From Kitasatospora paranensis (lineage in GTDB: Bacteria; Actinomycetota; Actinomycetes; Streptomycetales; Streptomycetaceae), in NCBI RefSeq assembly GCF_039544005.1, contig NZ_BAABKV010000001.1, positions 7,254,001 to 7,318,000 of the forward strand: a stretch of DNA of 64,000 nt. Reading direction: 5' to 3'. Positions 1 to 8,663 of this stretch are shown here, in pieces. The position numbers and the translations under genes are program-made. The notes beneath the pieces were generated by a model. That model searched no databases, had not been told where the DNA came from, and was given only the letters and a program-made list of their open reading frames with translations. How positions within the stretch are numbered: the first letter of the stretch is position 1; every line of letters begins with the position of its first letter.

Positions 1-261
1 GGCGTCGGTGAGGTGGAGGTCCAGCAGGACGCAGTCGGCCGCCTCCCGTGCCAGGTGGGCGAGCGCCTGCGCCATGGTCGTCCGGTGCCGGAGCGTGTAC
101 CGCAGGTCGGTGTCGGTGAGCATCTCCTCGACGAGCAGCGCGTCGCCGGGATCGTCCTCGATGAGCAGGATGCGGTAGTGCTCGTCCACCGGGGCGGGCA
201 CCGGCGGTGCGGAGGTGGGCCGGGGCCGCGGGAGCGGCGGCGCCGGGTCGGTCCGGGTCAT
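1..261 (-). CDS. Response regulator receiver protein, N-terminal part (runs off the window)
   Basis: The protein begins at an ATG whose last bases overlap the TGA of the upstream kinase (ATGA), so the two are translationally coupled. After about 30 Pro/Ala-rich residues a CheY-like receiver starts with RILLIEDDPGDALLV, giving the acidic pair near the phosphorylation pocket, and the phosphoacceptor strand reads CVLLDLHLTDA just before the window edge. The rest is missing. In Streptomyces such receivers placed behind Cph1-like kinases often carry a PP2C (SpoIIE-like) phosphatase domain, but that cannot be seen here. It is most likely the cognate partner of the kinase at 258-1936. Confidence 0.85.
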   Translation of the reverse strand, partial: MTRTDPAPPLPRPRPTSAPPVPAPVDEHYRILLIEDDPGDALLVEEMLTDTDLRYTLRHRTTMAQALAHLAREAADCVLLDLHLTDA

Positions 262-1936
262 CGCAGGGCCTCCTGCGGCCCGGCACCGTGCTCGCCGCCC
301 TGCCCGGCGGACTCCGCCCGTGCGGCCGGCACGGCAGCCGGCGCGTCCGGACCGGCTTCCTCGGTGGCGGGCAGCGTGAACACCAGGCGGGTCCCGGGGG
401 AGTGGGCGCGGTCGATGCCGATCGTGCCGCCGTGGAACTCGACGATCTTCTTGCACATCGCCAGCCCGATCCCGTTGCCCGGGTAGGCGTCGCGGGTGTG
501 CAGTCGCTGGAAGATGACGAACACCTTGTCCGCGAACTCGGGGGCGATCCCGATGCCGTTGTCCGCGACGGCGAACGTCCAGCCCGCCGCGGAGCGCTCG
601 GCGGACAGGTGGACCTGTGCCGGCCGGTCGGGGAGTGGAACTTCACCGCGTTGCTGACCAGGTTCTGCAGCAGGATGCCGAGCTGGGTGGCGTCGCCCTC
701 GACGGTCGGCAGCGGGTCGTGGGTGACCGTCGCACCGGTCTCCTCGATCTGGACGCCGAGGCCGTCCTCGGTGGCGCGCAGCAGCGCCTCCAGGTCGACC
801 GGCGCCTGTCCGCTGTGGACGCGCCCGACCCGGGAGAACTCCAGCAGGTCGTTGATCAGCGTCTGCATCCGGTTCGCGCCGTCCACCGCGAAGGCGATGT
901 ACTGCCGGGCCCGGTCGTCGAGCTGCTCGGCGTAGCGGCGCTCCAGCAGCTGGCAGAAGCTGGCGACCTTGCGCAGCGGCTCCTGGAGGTCATGGGAGGC
1001 CACGTAGGCGAACTGTTCCAGCTCCGCGTTGGACCGCTGGAGGTCGGCCGTCTGGTCGGCGAGCAGCGCCCGCGCGTGGTCGGCGGAGGCCACCTCGTCG
1101 ACCAGGCGCCGGCGCATGGCCTCCACGCTGGCGGCCAGGCTGCGCAGGTCCGCCGGCCCGCTCTCGCCGATCTGCCGGTCGAAGACGCCGCCGGCCACCG
1201 CGTCGGTGTCCTCGGCGAGTCGGCCGAGCGGCGTGGTCACCCCGCGCCGCAGCGCCTCGAAGATCAGGGCGGCGAGCGCCACGATCACGGCCATGATGCA
1301 GCCGAAGACCACGTTGCGCTGCACCCGGACGGTCTCCAGGGCGGCCCGGTCGACCGCCCGCTCGTGCCGCAGTCCGTCCTGGAGGCGGGTGGAGGCGGCC
1401 CGGACGGCGTCGAAGGAGCGTTTGGCGTCGGTGGCGTTCCGTTCCGCCTCGGCGACCGGTGCGCCCGCCGGGGCGGCGGCCACGGGCCGCGCGGCCGTCC
1501 GCTGCCAGGAGTCGGCGGCCGCGGTCAGCGTGGCGAGGTCCGCCGCCGACGGGTCGTCACCGGTCAGCAGGCCGGACAGCTCGGACTCGCTCTCCTGCTG
1601 GAGCGCGAGTCCGCGGGTGTACGGCTCCAGGAACTCGGTGCGCCCGGTGAGCCCGTAGCCGCGGACACCGGACTCCTGGTCGACCAGGGCGGTCTCCATG
1701 CGCCCGGCCGCGATCAGCGCGGGGGACGTCCGGTCGACCAGGCGGTTGTTGACCGTGCCGGCGTGGACGAGGACGGCCCAGCCGAGCACGCTGAGCGAGG
1801 TCAGCACGGCGAGGGCGCCGGCGACCCCGACCCGCAGCCACCGCCGGGTCGTCCACGGGGCCCGTCGGCCCGGTGGGGCGGGACGGGGCCGGGCGCCGTC
1901 GGGCGCGGCGGCGCCTGCCGCCGGGGACTGTGCCAC
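258..1936 (-). CDS. Membrane sensor histidine kinase, Cph1-like, with an apparent frameshift
   Basis: From GTG at 1936: a cytosolic Pro/Arg-rich head, a first membrane helix near residues 37-57, an extracytoplasmic CHASE3-like segment (containing MTxxVDQESGVRGY-type signature: ALVDQESGVRGYGLTG), a second membrane helix, a HAMP linker, and a dimerisation domain with FAYVASHDLQEPLRK, the phosphorylated His being about residue 315. The ATPase domain has LVSNAVKFHSP (N box), DNGIGI (G1) and GNGIGLAMCK (G2). Reading breaks at the GGGG run 630-633, between the N box and G1; adding one base gives one continuous 559-residue kinase. It overlaps the following receiver gene by ATGA. The signal sensed is unknown. 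The divergent receiver at 2197 may be a second partner. Confidence 0.85.
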
Positions 1937-2196
1937 GCTGTGTGCCTTCCGTCGTCTTCCGCCCCTGGCGTGGCGGGAGGTCGCCTAACGCCGGTGTGCA
2001 CGGCGGACGCCACGTTAGCGTGTGGCGGGGGCCGCTTGTCGTGCCCGGCAGCGGATCAATAAGGTTGCGAGTATGCCGGGTACCCCGATCGATCCCGTTC
2101 TCACCTGTGAACGTCCCGGCGGCACCACCCGGACGGTGTGGCCCCGCACCAAGCGGCAGTTCCGTGCCCGCAGCCCCCGAAACCCGGAGTAGTGAC

Positions 2197-2634
2197 ATGA
2201 CCACATCCGTTCCCGCCGGCCCCTACCGCGTCCTGCTCGTGGAGGACGACGCGGCCGACGCGATGCTGATCGAGGACGCGCTGCTCGACGGCGGCGCCGT
2301 CCGCTCGATCAGCCAGGTCCCGGACGGCATCGCCGCCCTCGACCACCTCCGCTCGCAGGACGAGATCCGCCCCGACCTCATCGTGCTCGACCTCAACATG
2401 CCGCGGATGAGCGGGACGGAACTGCTGTCCGTCCTGAAGAACGACGAGGACCTCAAGACCATCCCGGTCGTGGTCCTGACCACGTCGGCCGCCCCGGACG
2501 ACGTCTCCTCCGCCTACCGCCGGCACGCCAACGCTTACGTGACCAAGCCGGTGAACCTCGACGACTTCACCCGGGCGGTGCGCAGCATCGAGTCCTTCTA
2601 CCGCGAGACCGCCGTCCGCCCGGCCTCGGACTGA
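2197..2634 (+). CDS. Rcp1-like single-domain response regulator
   Basis: A 145-residue stand-alone receiver. The start is ATG at 2197, preceded by CGGAG at 2185-2189. Acidic residues lie in VLLVEDDAAD (about 17-18), the phosphoacceptor Asp is about residue 65 in LIVLDLNMP, and the conserved Lys is in YVTKPVNLDDF. The extended loop between beta-4 and alpha-4 (VVVLTTSAAPDDV) is typical of the Rcp1/CheY-like receivers that pair with Cph1-type kinases. With no output domain it probably acts by protein contact. It is divergent from the kinase at 258-1936 with about 260 bases between them, so shared control is plausible. Confidence 0.9.
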   Translation: MTTSVPAGPYRVLLVEDDAADAMLIEDALLDGGAVRSISQVPDGIAALDHLRSQDEIRPDLIVLDLNMPRMSGTELLSVLKNDEDLKTIPVVVLTTSAAPDDVSSAYRRHANAYVTKPVNLDDFTRAVRSIESFYRETAVRPASD

Positions 2635-2717
2635 CCGCGCGGCCTCCCCACGGCCCCGGCGCGGGGCGCCGCCGGCGGGCACGGTTGGGCACGTCCAGGA
2701 CGGGTAGCCGGGGCGGC

Positions 2718-3814
2718 ATGCTGACGCTGGGAGTCGAGGAAGAGTACCTGCTGGTCGATCCGTCGACCTGCGAGCCCGTCCCGCGTGCCGAGGCGGTGCT
2801 GGCCGCCGCCGACCTGAGGCCCGCGCTGCGCCCGAGCGAGGCGCAGCACGAACTGCTCCAGGTGCAGGTCGAGGTCGCCACGCCGGTCTGCGAGGACCTC
2901 GACGCGGTCTCCCGGCACCTGGCCCGGATGCGGGCCGCCCTGCAGGGGCCGCCGCGCAGCACGGCTGCCGGATCCTGCCGGTCGGCGCGGCGCCGTTCGG
3001 CGCCGGGGAGCCCGTTCCGGTGACCCGCAAGGAGCGCTACCGGGCCGCGCACCGGCAGGCGCCGCTGCTCGTCGGGGACTTGATGCTGAACGGCATGCAC
3101 GTGCACGTCGGCGTGCCCGACGAGGAGGAGCGGGTGGCGGCCCTGAACCGGATCCGGCCGTGGCTGCCGGTGCTGGTGGCGGTGGCCGCGAACTCCCCGA
3201 TCTGGCAGGGCGAGGACAGCCGCTTCGCCAGCTGGCGGACGGTCACCTTCGACCGCTGGGCGGTCGGCGGGCCCCCGCCCGCCTTCCGGGACGCCGCCGA
3301 CCACCGCGCCAGGGTGGACGCCCTGCTGCGGGCCGGCGCGATCACGGACGGCGGGCAGCTCTACTGGCAGGCCCGGCTGTCCGACAGCTACCCGACCGTC
3401 GAGGTGCGGGCGGCGGACGTGCAGCTCACCGTCGCCGACGCCCGGTGCGTGGCCGGGCTGGTCCGGGCCCTGGTCACGGCCGCGGTGCTCGCCGAGCGGC
3501 AGGGCCTTCCCCGCGAGGACCCGCCGGGCGAACTGCTCCGCGCGGCCACCTGGCACGCCGCCCGCACCGGTCTGGCCGGTCCGCTCATCCTCCCCTCCGA
3601 CGGCACCTCCCGTACCGCGGCGGACGCGGTGGCCGCGCTGCTGGAGTTCGCCGAACCGGGCCTGGCGGCCGCCGGCGACGGGCCCGACGTCCGGGACGGG
3701 CTGAAGCGGTTCGAAGCCGACGGCAACGGCGCCCGGCGACAGCGAGCCTGGTACGCCGACGGCGGCCGGGACGGCCTGGCGCGGGGCCTGCTCGCCTCCG
3801 CACTCGCGGGCTGA
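2718..3814 (+). CDS. YbdK-like carboxylate-amine (glutamate-cysteine type) ligase, with an apparent frameshift
   Basis: The N-terminus LTLGVEEEYLLVDP is the signature start of the GCS2/YbdK family of ATP-dependent carboxylate-amine ligases. GMHVHVGVPDEE and the later SDSYPTVEVRAAD strand are the family's metal and substrate motifs. Two overlapping frames join if one base is added at the GGGG run 2945-2948; the product is then 365 residues, the normal family length. The exact physiological substrate of YbdK-type enzymes is uncertain, since they have weak glutamate-cysteine ligase activity in vitro and actinomycetes use mycothiol rather than glutathione. It stands alone, about 80 bases after the receiver gene. 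Confidence 0.85.
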
Positions 3815-3844
3815 ACCGCGGTGGCGGCGGCCGGCCCCGTGCGC

Positions 3845-4330
3845 TCACCAGCCAGCCGTGCCGGGCCCGCCCTTGAAGGGGCCGCGGATCTCCGGGGTGA
3901 TCCAGCCGCCGTAGAAGTCGCCCGGCTGCGCCTCCACCACCTCGCCGTCCACGGTGCAGCGCTCCACGCGGGACGGGTAGAAGGCCAGGTGGCCGCGGAT
4001 CGGCTCGAAGCCCGGGGACGGCTCCGGGTAGCTCCAGGCGGCGTCGGCGCTGCGCACACCGTCGACGACCAGGTCCCAGTGGACCGCGTGGCCCTTCCAC
4101 TCGCACCAGGTGCGGTGGCGGGACGGGACGAGCAGGCCCGGGGCGACGGCGGTGGGAGGCAGGTAGTACACCGGCGGATGGCTGGTCTCCAGGACCCGCA
4201 GGGACTCGGTGCTCTCCGCGACGGTGCGGCCGCCGAACCGGACCGTCACCCGCCGGCCGTCCGCCGCCTCGACGCGCGGCGGGCGCGGGTAGTCCCACAC
4301 CGACTCGACCGGGCGGCTCGTGTCCTTCAT
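3845..4330 (-). CDS. DUF427 domain protein
   Basis: A 161-residue soluble protein from ATG at 4330; GAGGAG lies five bases upstream, so I prefer it to the GTG two codons earlier. The family pattern is clear: VTVRFGGRTVAES, then YYLPPTAV, then CEWKGHAVHWDLVVDG, and the C-terminal half FEPIRGHLAFYPSRVE. DUF427 proteins are small beta-rich folds common in actinobacteria and fungi with no settled biochemical role. It is convergent with the ligase at 2718-3814 and divergent from the secreted protein at 4637. Confidence 0.85.
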   Translation of the reverse strand: MKDTSRPVESVWDYPRPPRVEAADGRRVTVRFGGRTVAESTESLRVLETSHPPVYYLPPTAVAPGLLVPSRHRTWCEWKGHAVHWDLVVDGVRSADAAWSYPEPSPGFEPIRGHLAFYPSRVERCTVDGEVVEAQPGDFYGGWITPEIRGPFKGGPGTAGW

Positions 4331-4636
4331 CGTCACTCCTCGGGTCGGGGCCCGGCGTGTCCGGGCAGGCCGAGCGGTCGGCTCCCCACCCGGGGTTCGG
4401 AGCGGCCGGCGGTGCGGTTGGGTCCCCGGGGCGTCCGCCTGTGCCGCATCGTCCGGCTGCCCTGCGTCGGTGGGGTGACGTGCGCCGGTCGGGTGACGTG
4501 CGCCGGTGCGCCGGACCTGCGCCGCAAGGCCTCACCGATGATCGGCTGATCGGCCCTTACGCTCGCCGCAGACCGGCCCGGGATCCTGCTGTGCGCCCCC
4601 GGTCGTCCCCGCCCCGTCCCCGAAAGGATCACGCGC
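4331..4636. other. Divergent intergenic region
   Basis: Upstream region shared by the DUF427 gene (-) and the secreted trefoil-like gene (+). Apart from the 18-base tandem repeat at 4473-4507 I see no convincing -35/-10 pair and no open reading frame worth calling. Confidence 0.5.
4473..4507. repeat. 18-base tandem direct repeat in a promoter region
   Basis: The unit GGGTGACGTGCGCCGGTC occurs at 4473-4490 and again, bar the last base, at 4491-4507. It lies about 130 bases upstream of the secreted protein at 4637 and 145 bases upstream of DUF427. It could be a direct-repeat operator or simple slippage. Confidence 0.6.
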
Positions 4637-5140
4637 GTGCGCGCATCGCCTTCCGTCCGATCCCTGCTGCCGGCCCTCTGCGCGGCCCTCGCCCTCCCGC
4701 TGGCCGGCGCGGCCCCGGCCCTGGCCGAGCCCGGCCCCGCCCCCGCGCCGTTCCAGCTGGTGCAGTTCCGCAGCGCCTCGTTCGGCCTGTGCATCTTCGA
4801 CACCCCCGGTGGCGGCCACAACTACCGCCTGCGGACGTGCGACGGCGACGAACTGCACCAGCTCTTCACCCGCGAGGTGCTCGGCGACGGGTCGGTCGTC
4901 TACAAGGGCGTGGCCTCCGGGCAGTGCGTCGACAACGACGGCACCTGGGCGTACTCGCACGCCTGCAACAGCGGCGACTTCCAGCACTGGTGGGAGAAGA
5001 ACAAGGCCGGTCCGGTGGTGACCCTGCAGAACAAGCAGACGCTGAACTGTCTGGACACCGACGGGGACGCGGTCTTCGTCCGGGACTGCGGCGAGTTCAT
5101 CCACCCCAACCAGCGCTGGCAGATCGTCCCGGCGCGCTGA
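4637..5140 (+). CDS. Secreted ricin-type beta-trefoil-like protein
   Basis: GTG start at 4637. A Sec signal peptide (about residues 1-30: short basic start, Leu/Ala-rich core, cleavage near ALA-EPG) is followed by about 135 residues with trefoil-like repeats, each with a Cys: FGLCIFD, LRTCDG, SGQCVDN, SHACNSG, LNCLDTDG, VRDCGE, and the closing NQRWQIV, the QxW-like motif of ricin folds. Six cysteines suggest three disulfides. There is no catalytic domain, so carbohydrate binding or a secreted inhibitor-like role is inferred only from the fold. It is monocistronic and ends in a strong hairpin at 5145. Confidence 0.75.
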   Translation: MRASPSVRSLLPALCAALALPLAGAAPALAEPGPAPAPFQLVQFRSASFGLCIFDTPGGGHNYRLRTCDGDELHQLFTREVLGDGSVVYKGVASGQCVDNDGTWAYSHACNSGDFQHWWEKNKAGPVVTLQNKQTLNCLDTDGDAVFVRDCGEFIHPNQRWQIVPAR

Positions 5141-5144
5141 CCTC

Positions 5145-5183
5145 CGGCGGCCCGCCCCCGGACCGTGCGGGGGCGGGCCGCCG
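5145..5183. terminator. Bidirectional hairpin terminator
   Basis: A perfect 15-base-pair stem (5145-5159 with 5169-5183, loop of 9) lies between the convergent ends of the genes at 4637-5140 (+) and 5190-5606 (-). It has no T tract, as usual in high-GC actinomycetes. Confidence 0.85.
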
Positions 5184-5189
5184 TCGCGG

Positions 5190-5606
5190 TCACGCGTGCG
5201 GGGAGGCCGCCGGGCCGACGGGCGTCCCGACCGCGCCGAGCGGTGCCAGCACGGCCGCCGCCGCCGAGACGGAGGCCGCCAGCAGCGCCGCCGTCCGGCC
5301 GGCCTCGTACAGCTGCTCCCGGGCGTCCCGGGCGGCCCGGATGGCATCGAACTCCGTCCCGCCCGAGGCCGGGCCGATCCGCCCGGCCGCCTGCTCACTG
5401 CTCAGGAACGTGGCGAGCTGGTCCAGCAGCTCGGGAAGGTGGCCGGCCAGGCCGGCCAGCGCGCCGACCGCCTCGGCGGCGTCGGCCGGGTGCAGCAGGC
5501 CGGGACGGCCGCCCTCCCGGGTGCCGAGCCCGGCGGCCCGGATCAGCTCGGCGGCCTCGGCGGTCAGCTCCGCGGCCGACAGGTGCGGCGGCACGGGACG
5601 GTTCAT
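5190..5606 (-). CDS. Hypothetical small helical protein
   Basis: ATG at 5606 with GGGAG about eight bases upstream gives 138 residues. It is rich in Ala, Leu and Glu and looks all-helical: a central LPELLDQLATFLSSEQ helix and a C-terminal hydrophobic stretch LLAASVSAAAAVLAPLGAVG that could be a membrane-associated or buried helix. No family is recognised. Codon pattern is normal for this genome. It is divergent from the SRPBCC gene at 5906 and convergent with the secreted protein at 4637. Confidence 0.7.
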   Translation of the reverse strand: MNRPVPPHLSAAELTAEAAELIRAAGLGTREGGRPGLLHPADAAEAVGALAGLAGHLPELLDQLATFLSSEQAAGRIGPASGGTEFDAIRAARDAREQLYEAGRTAALLAASVSAAAAVLAPLGAVGTPVGPAASPHA

Positions 5607-5905
5607 GACGGTGGCTCCCTCGGCACGGCGGTGGCGGCCCCGGCCGGAACGGCCCCGGACCACCGGGGCGACAGGCGGCCGCCCCGACTCCCGGCTGCCC
5701 GCACGGAGCGCCCGTACACCTGCACGGTCCGTGATCGCCCCGGAGGTTTCGGCGCAGACCGCCGCCGCGCACGCGCCGCGCCTCCCTCCCGCCGGACACC
5801 CGGACCGATCCGGCGCCGCCACGGCTCCGAAGCACCGGTGACGGCGGGCCGCACGGGCACGCCCGGAGAGCGCCCCGCCGAGGGGCCGCGGGAGAGGACG
5901 GTGCC

Positions 5906-6340
5906 ATGGTCGCGGTGCACAGGACCATCACGGTGGAACGGCCGCTCGACGAGGTGGTCGCCTACCTCGCCGACTTCGGCAACACCGAGAGCTGGGACCC
6001 GGGCACGGTGAGCTGCGCCCGGGTCGACGACGGGCCGGTGGCCGTCGGGGCGCGCTGGCGCAACGTCTCGCGCTTCCGCGGCCGGACGACCGAACTCGAC
6101 TACCGCCTCGACCGGCGGGAGGCGGCCCGGCTGGTGTTCGTCGGCACGAACCGCACGGTGACCGCCACCGACGATCTCGTGTTCGGTGCGGCCGGGGACT
6201 CCACGGTCGTCGACTACCGTGCGACGCTGGAGTTCAAGGGCCTCGCCCGGCTCGTCGCACCGTTGCTGCGCACCGAGTTCGAACGGCTCGCCGACCGGGT
6301 CGCCGTCCGGCTGCCCGAGGTGCTCGCCGCCGGGCGGTGA
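5906..6340 (+). CDS. SRPBCC family (polyketide cyclase/START-like) protein
   Basis: A 144-residue protein opening with VHRTITVERPLDEVVAYLADFGNTE, the usual first strand and helix of the SRPBCC lipid- or ligand-binding fold, then GARWRNVSRF, TELDYRLDRRE and a C-terminal long helix FERLADRVAVRLPEVL that lids the cavity. Such stand-alone members bind small hydrophobic ligands or act as cyclases; no ligand can be assigned here. It precedes the DUF2236 gene on the same strand with about 90 bases between, so cotranscription is possible. Confidence 0.85.
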   Translation: MVAVHRTITVERPLDEVVAYLADFGNTESWDPGTVSCARVDDGPVAVGARWRNVSRFRGRTTELDYRLDRREAARLVFVGTNRTVTATDDLVFGAAGDSTVVDYRATLEFKGLARLVAPLLRTEFERLADRVAVRLPEVLAAGR

Positions 6341-6430
6341 GGCCCGAGGCCCGGCGGACGGCGACCCGCCGGAGGCACGGTCGGTCCGCCCCCGCGGGGC
6401 CGACCGGCCCCGACCGATCGGAGGCGGTGG

Positions 6431-7345
6431 ATGGGCGGCGACGGAGCGGCGGATGACCTCCGGATCCCGGCCGAGGGGCTCTTCGGCCCCGACTCGGTCT
6501 CCTGGCGGGTCCATGCGGATCCGTCGATGCTGCTGGGCGGCCTGCGGGCACTGATGCTCCAGGCCCTGCACCCGCTGGCGATGGCCGGCGTCGCACGGCA
6601 CTCGGCGTTCCGCGAGGACCCGTGGGGCCGCCTGTACCGGACGGCGTTCTTCATCGGCGCGGTCACCTACGGCGACGGCGCGGAGGTCCGGGAGGCGGTC
6701 GAGCGCGTGCGGCGGGTGCACGAGCACGTCCGCGGCACGGATCCGGTGACCGGTCGGTCCTACCGGGCGGACGACCCGGAGCTGCTGCTCTGGGTGCACT
6801 GCAGCGAGGTCGGCTCGTTCCTGGACGTGGCACGGCGCGCCGGACTCGGGATCGACGAGGCGGCGGCCGACGCCTATCTGCGCGAGCAGGTCGCCGTGGC
6901 ACGGCTGGTCGGTGTCCCGGACGACGTCCCCGTACCCGCCTCCGTCCGCGAACTCGACGCCTACAACGCCCGGGTGCGGCCGGATCTGCTGGTCACCCCG
7001 GCGGCCCGGGAGGCGGTCCGGTTCGCCTTCCTGCCCCCGCTGCGCGGCCGGGCGCTGCTGGCGGCCCCGGCCATGCCGGCCTGGGGCGGGCTGGTCGGCC
7101 TGGCGGTGGCGATGCTGCCCGCGTGGGCGCGCCGGATGTACGGACTGCCGGGCTGGCGGCTCACCGACCACGTCGCGACCCTGGAGGCGCGGGCGGTGCG
7201 CGCCGCGCTGATCCGGGTGCCGTCGGCCTGGCGGGAGGGGCCGCACCTGGTGGCGGCCCGCGGGCGGTGGGCAACCCTGGACCCCGACAGTCGCCGTGGT
7301 GAACCGCTCCCGGTCGTGAACGACGCTGCGGTTAAGCCGACCTGA
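6431..7345 (+). CDS. Oxygenase MpaB-family (DUF2236) protein
   Basis: 304 residues, ATG with GGAGG close upstream. It carries the DUF2236 pattern: SVSWRVHADPSMLLGGLRAL, ALHPLAMAGVARHS, the turn after it (FREDPWGRLYRTAFF), VHEHVRG and a later LLLWVHCSEVGSF. The family includes fungal MpaB and is distantly related to the latex-clearing oxygenase Lcp; conserved His residues may hold haem, and a role in oxidising a lipid-like substrate is inferred from relatives, not shown here. No signal peptide. It follows the SRPBCC gene, which could bind the same hydrophobic substrate. Confidence 0.85.
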   Translation: MGGDGAADDLRIPAEGLFGPDSVSWRVHADPSMLLGGLRALMLQALHPLAMAGVARHSAFREDPWGRLYRTAFFIGAVTYGDGAEVREAVERVRRVHEHVRGTDPVTGRSYRADDPELLLWVHCSEVGSFLDVARRAGLGIDEAAADAYLREQVAVARLVGVPDDVPVPASVRELDAYNARVRPDLLVTPAAREAVRFAFLPPLRGRALLAAPAMPAWGGLVGLAVAMLPAWARRMYGLPGWRLTDHVATLEARAVRAALIRVPSAWREGPHLVAARGRWATLDPDSRRGEPLPVVNDAAVKPT

Positions 7346-7497
7346 CGATCCGTCGGAATATTCGCCCGCCTTCTTGACGCGCACACGGCGCTGTTGCTTC
7401 GCTGGTCCGGCCCGTCCCGCGCAAGGCCCCTCGGACGGCCGCGACCGCTGCCCCGCGGTCGCGGCCGTCGCCCCCTGCACCGGAGGACCAGCCGACC

Positions 7498-8622
7498 ATG
7501 CCCACGACCCTGCGAGGCGCCGCCGTCGGCGCCGTCCTGGCCGTCCTGCTCGGGGTCGCGGCCCCGTCCGCGGCCGCCCGACCCGCCACCGCCGAGACCG
7601 CCCGGCCGGCCGGAACGGCCGTCCGCGCCGCCGAGGACGGCACCGCCCGCGCCCTCGCGGCCTCGCTCGGCGACGCCGCCTGGCGCGACCGGCTGGCAGC
7701 CGCCGCCCGCACCGGCGACGACCTCGACCTCGCCGCGCTCACGGCGCAGCGGCCCGATGCCGCCGGGCGGCGGCTCGCCGCCGAGGTCGCCGCCGCCGAC
7801 GCCCGGATCCTCGCCGCCAAGGGCCTCGACACCGCCACCGGCTCCCTGCTGCGCGTACGGCTCGGCGCCCCGGCGATGCGCGCCCGGCTCGACGCCGGCG
7901 CCGCCCCCTGGGTCGCCGCCGCACCCGCGAGCGACCGGGCCGCCACCCTCGTCGCGTACGACAGCCACGGCGCCGCCCACACCCTCGACGCCACCCGGGT
8001 GCCAGAACAGCCCGTCTACCTGGTCGACATCGACGTCAGCAGGGCGCTGGCCCGCGGCAGCGAGCTGCTCCGGCGCACGCTCGCCCCCGCGGCGCGGCCC
8101 GCGTCCGCCGCCCCGGCCGCCACGGCTGCGGGCGGCTGGTGGGCCACGAAGATCACCGGGATCGAGGTGAACGACGACGAGGAGCCCTGGTTCAAGGGCG
8201 CCGCCGAGATGTTCGCCCTGGTGACCGGCTTCGGCCAGGACGGCAAGGCCCGGGTCGACACCGTCGACATGCCGTACCTCGACTACGACGGCACCGTCTA
8301 CCGCCCCAACCAGATCCTGGTCAACTGGTCGAACTACAAGTACAACCTGGCCGACGCGGTGCTCATGGAGGACGACGGCGACACCAACTACCTGGCACTC
8401 GCGCAGGCCTTGGCGGCCGCCCTGCTCACGATCACCGACCAGGGCGCGTACATCCCGCTGGTGAACGCGATCCTCGCGGCGATGCCCACCTCCTGGTGGA
8501 CGGACGACCCGGACTACGTGGAGTCCTGGTACACCCTGGCGCGCGGCGACTCCGGGCGTCGTGACGGTGCCCGCGGCAACGGCTGGATGACCGTCGAGCC
8601 GTACTGGGTCGAGGCGTTCTGA
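7498..8622 (+). CDS. Secreted protein, probably DUF3103 family
   Basis: 374 residues. A Sec signal peptide (about 1-28, ending APSAAA) precedes an Ala-rich region and then a beta-rich C-terminal half with GGWWATKITGIEVNDDEEP, GFGQDGKARVDTVDMPYLDYDG and NWSNYKYNLADAVLMEDDGD. This second half resembles what I recall of DUF3103, which has no known function. Its acidic loops suggest calcium or other metal binding, an inference. Expressed alone, with about 150 bases of upstream region and a hairpin shared with the convergent hydratase gene. Confidence 0.7.
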   Translation: MPTTLRGAAVGAVLAVLLGVAAPSAAARPATAETARPAGTAVRAAEDGTARALAASLGDAAWRDRLAAAARTGDDLDLAALTAQRPDAAGRRLAAEVAAADARILAAKGLDTATGSLLRVRLGAPAMRARLDAGAAPWVAAAPASDRAATLVAYDSHGAAHTLDATRVPEQPVYLVDIDVSRALARGSELLRRTLAPAARPASAAPAATAAGGWWATKITGIEVNDDEEPWFKGAAEMFALVTGFGQDGKARVDTVDMPYLDYDGTVYRPNQILVNWSNYKYNLADAVLMEDDGDTNYLALAQALAAALLTITDQGAYIPLVNAILAAMPTSWWTDDPDYVESWYTLARGDSGRRDGARGNGWMTVEPYWVEAF

Positions 8623-8633
8623 CCCGTCCGGGT

Positions 8634-8663
8634 CCGCCGCCGGCCGCGCTCAGCCGGCGGCGG
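8634..8663. terminator. Bidirectional hairpin terminator
   Basis: An 11-base-pair stem (8634-8644 with 8653-8663, loop of 8) sits between the convergent genes ending at 8622 (+) and 8650 (-) and overlaps the stop codon of the latter. Confidence 0.7.

Noticed and set aside
617..2062. Plus-strand frame opposite the histidine kinase
   Set aside because: A shadow of the kinase coding sequence, with no recognisable motif.
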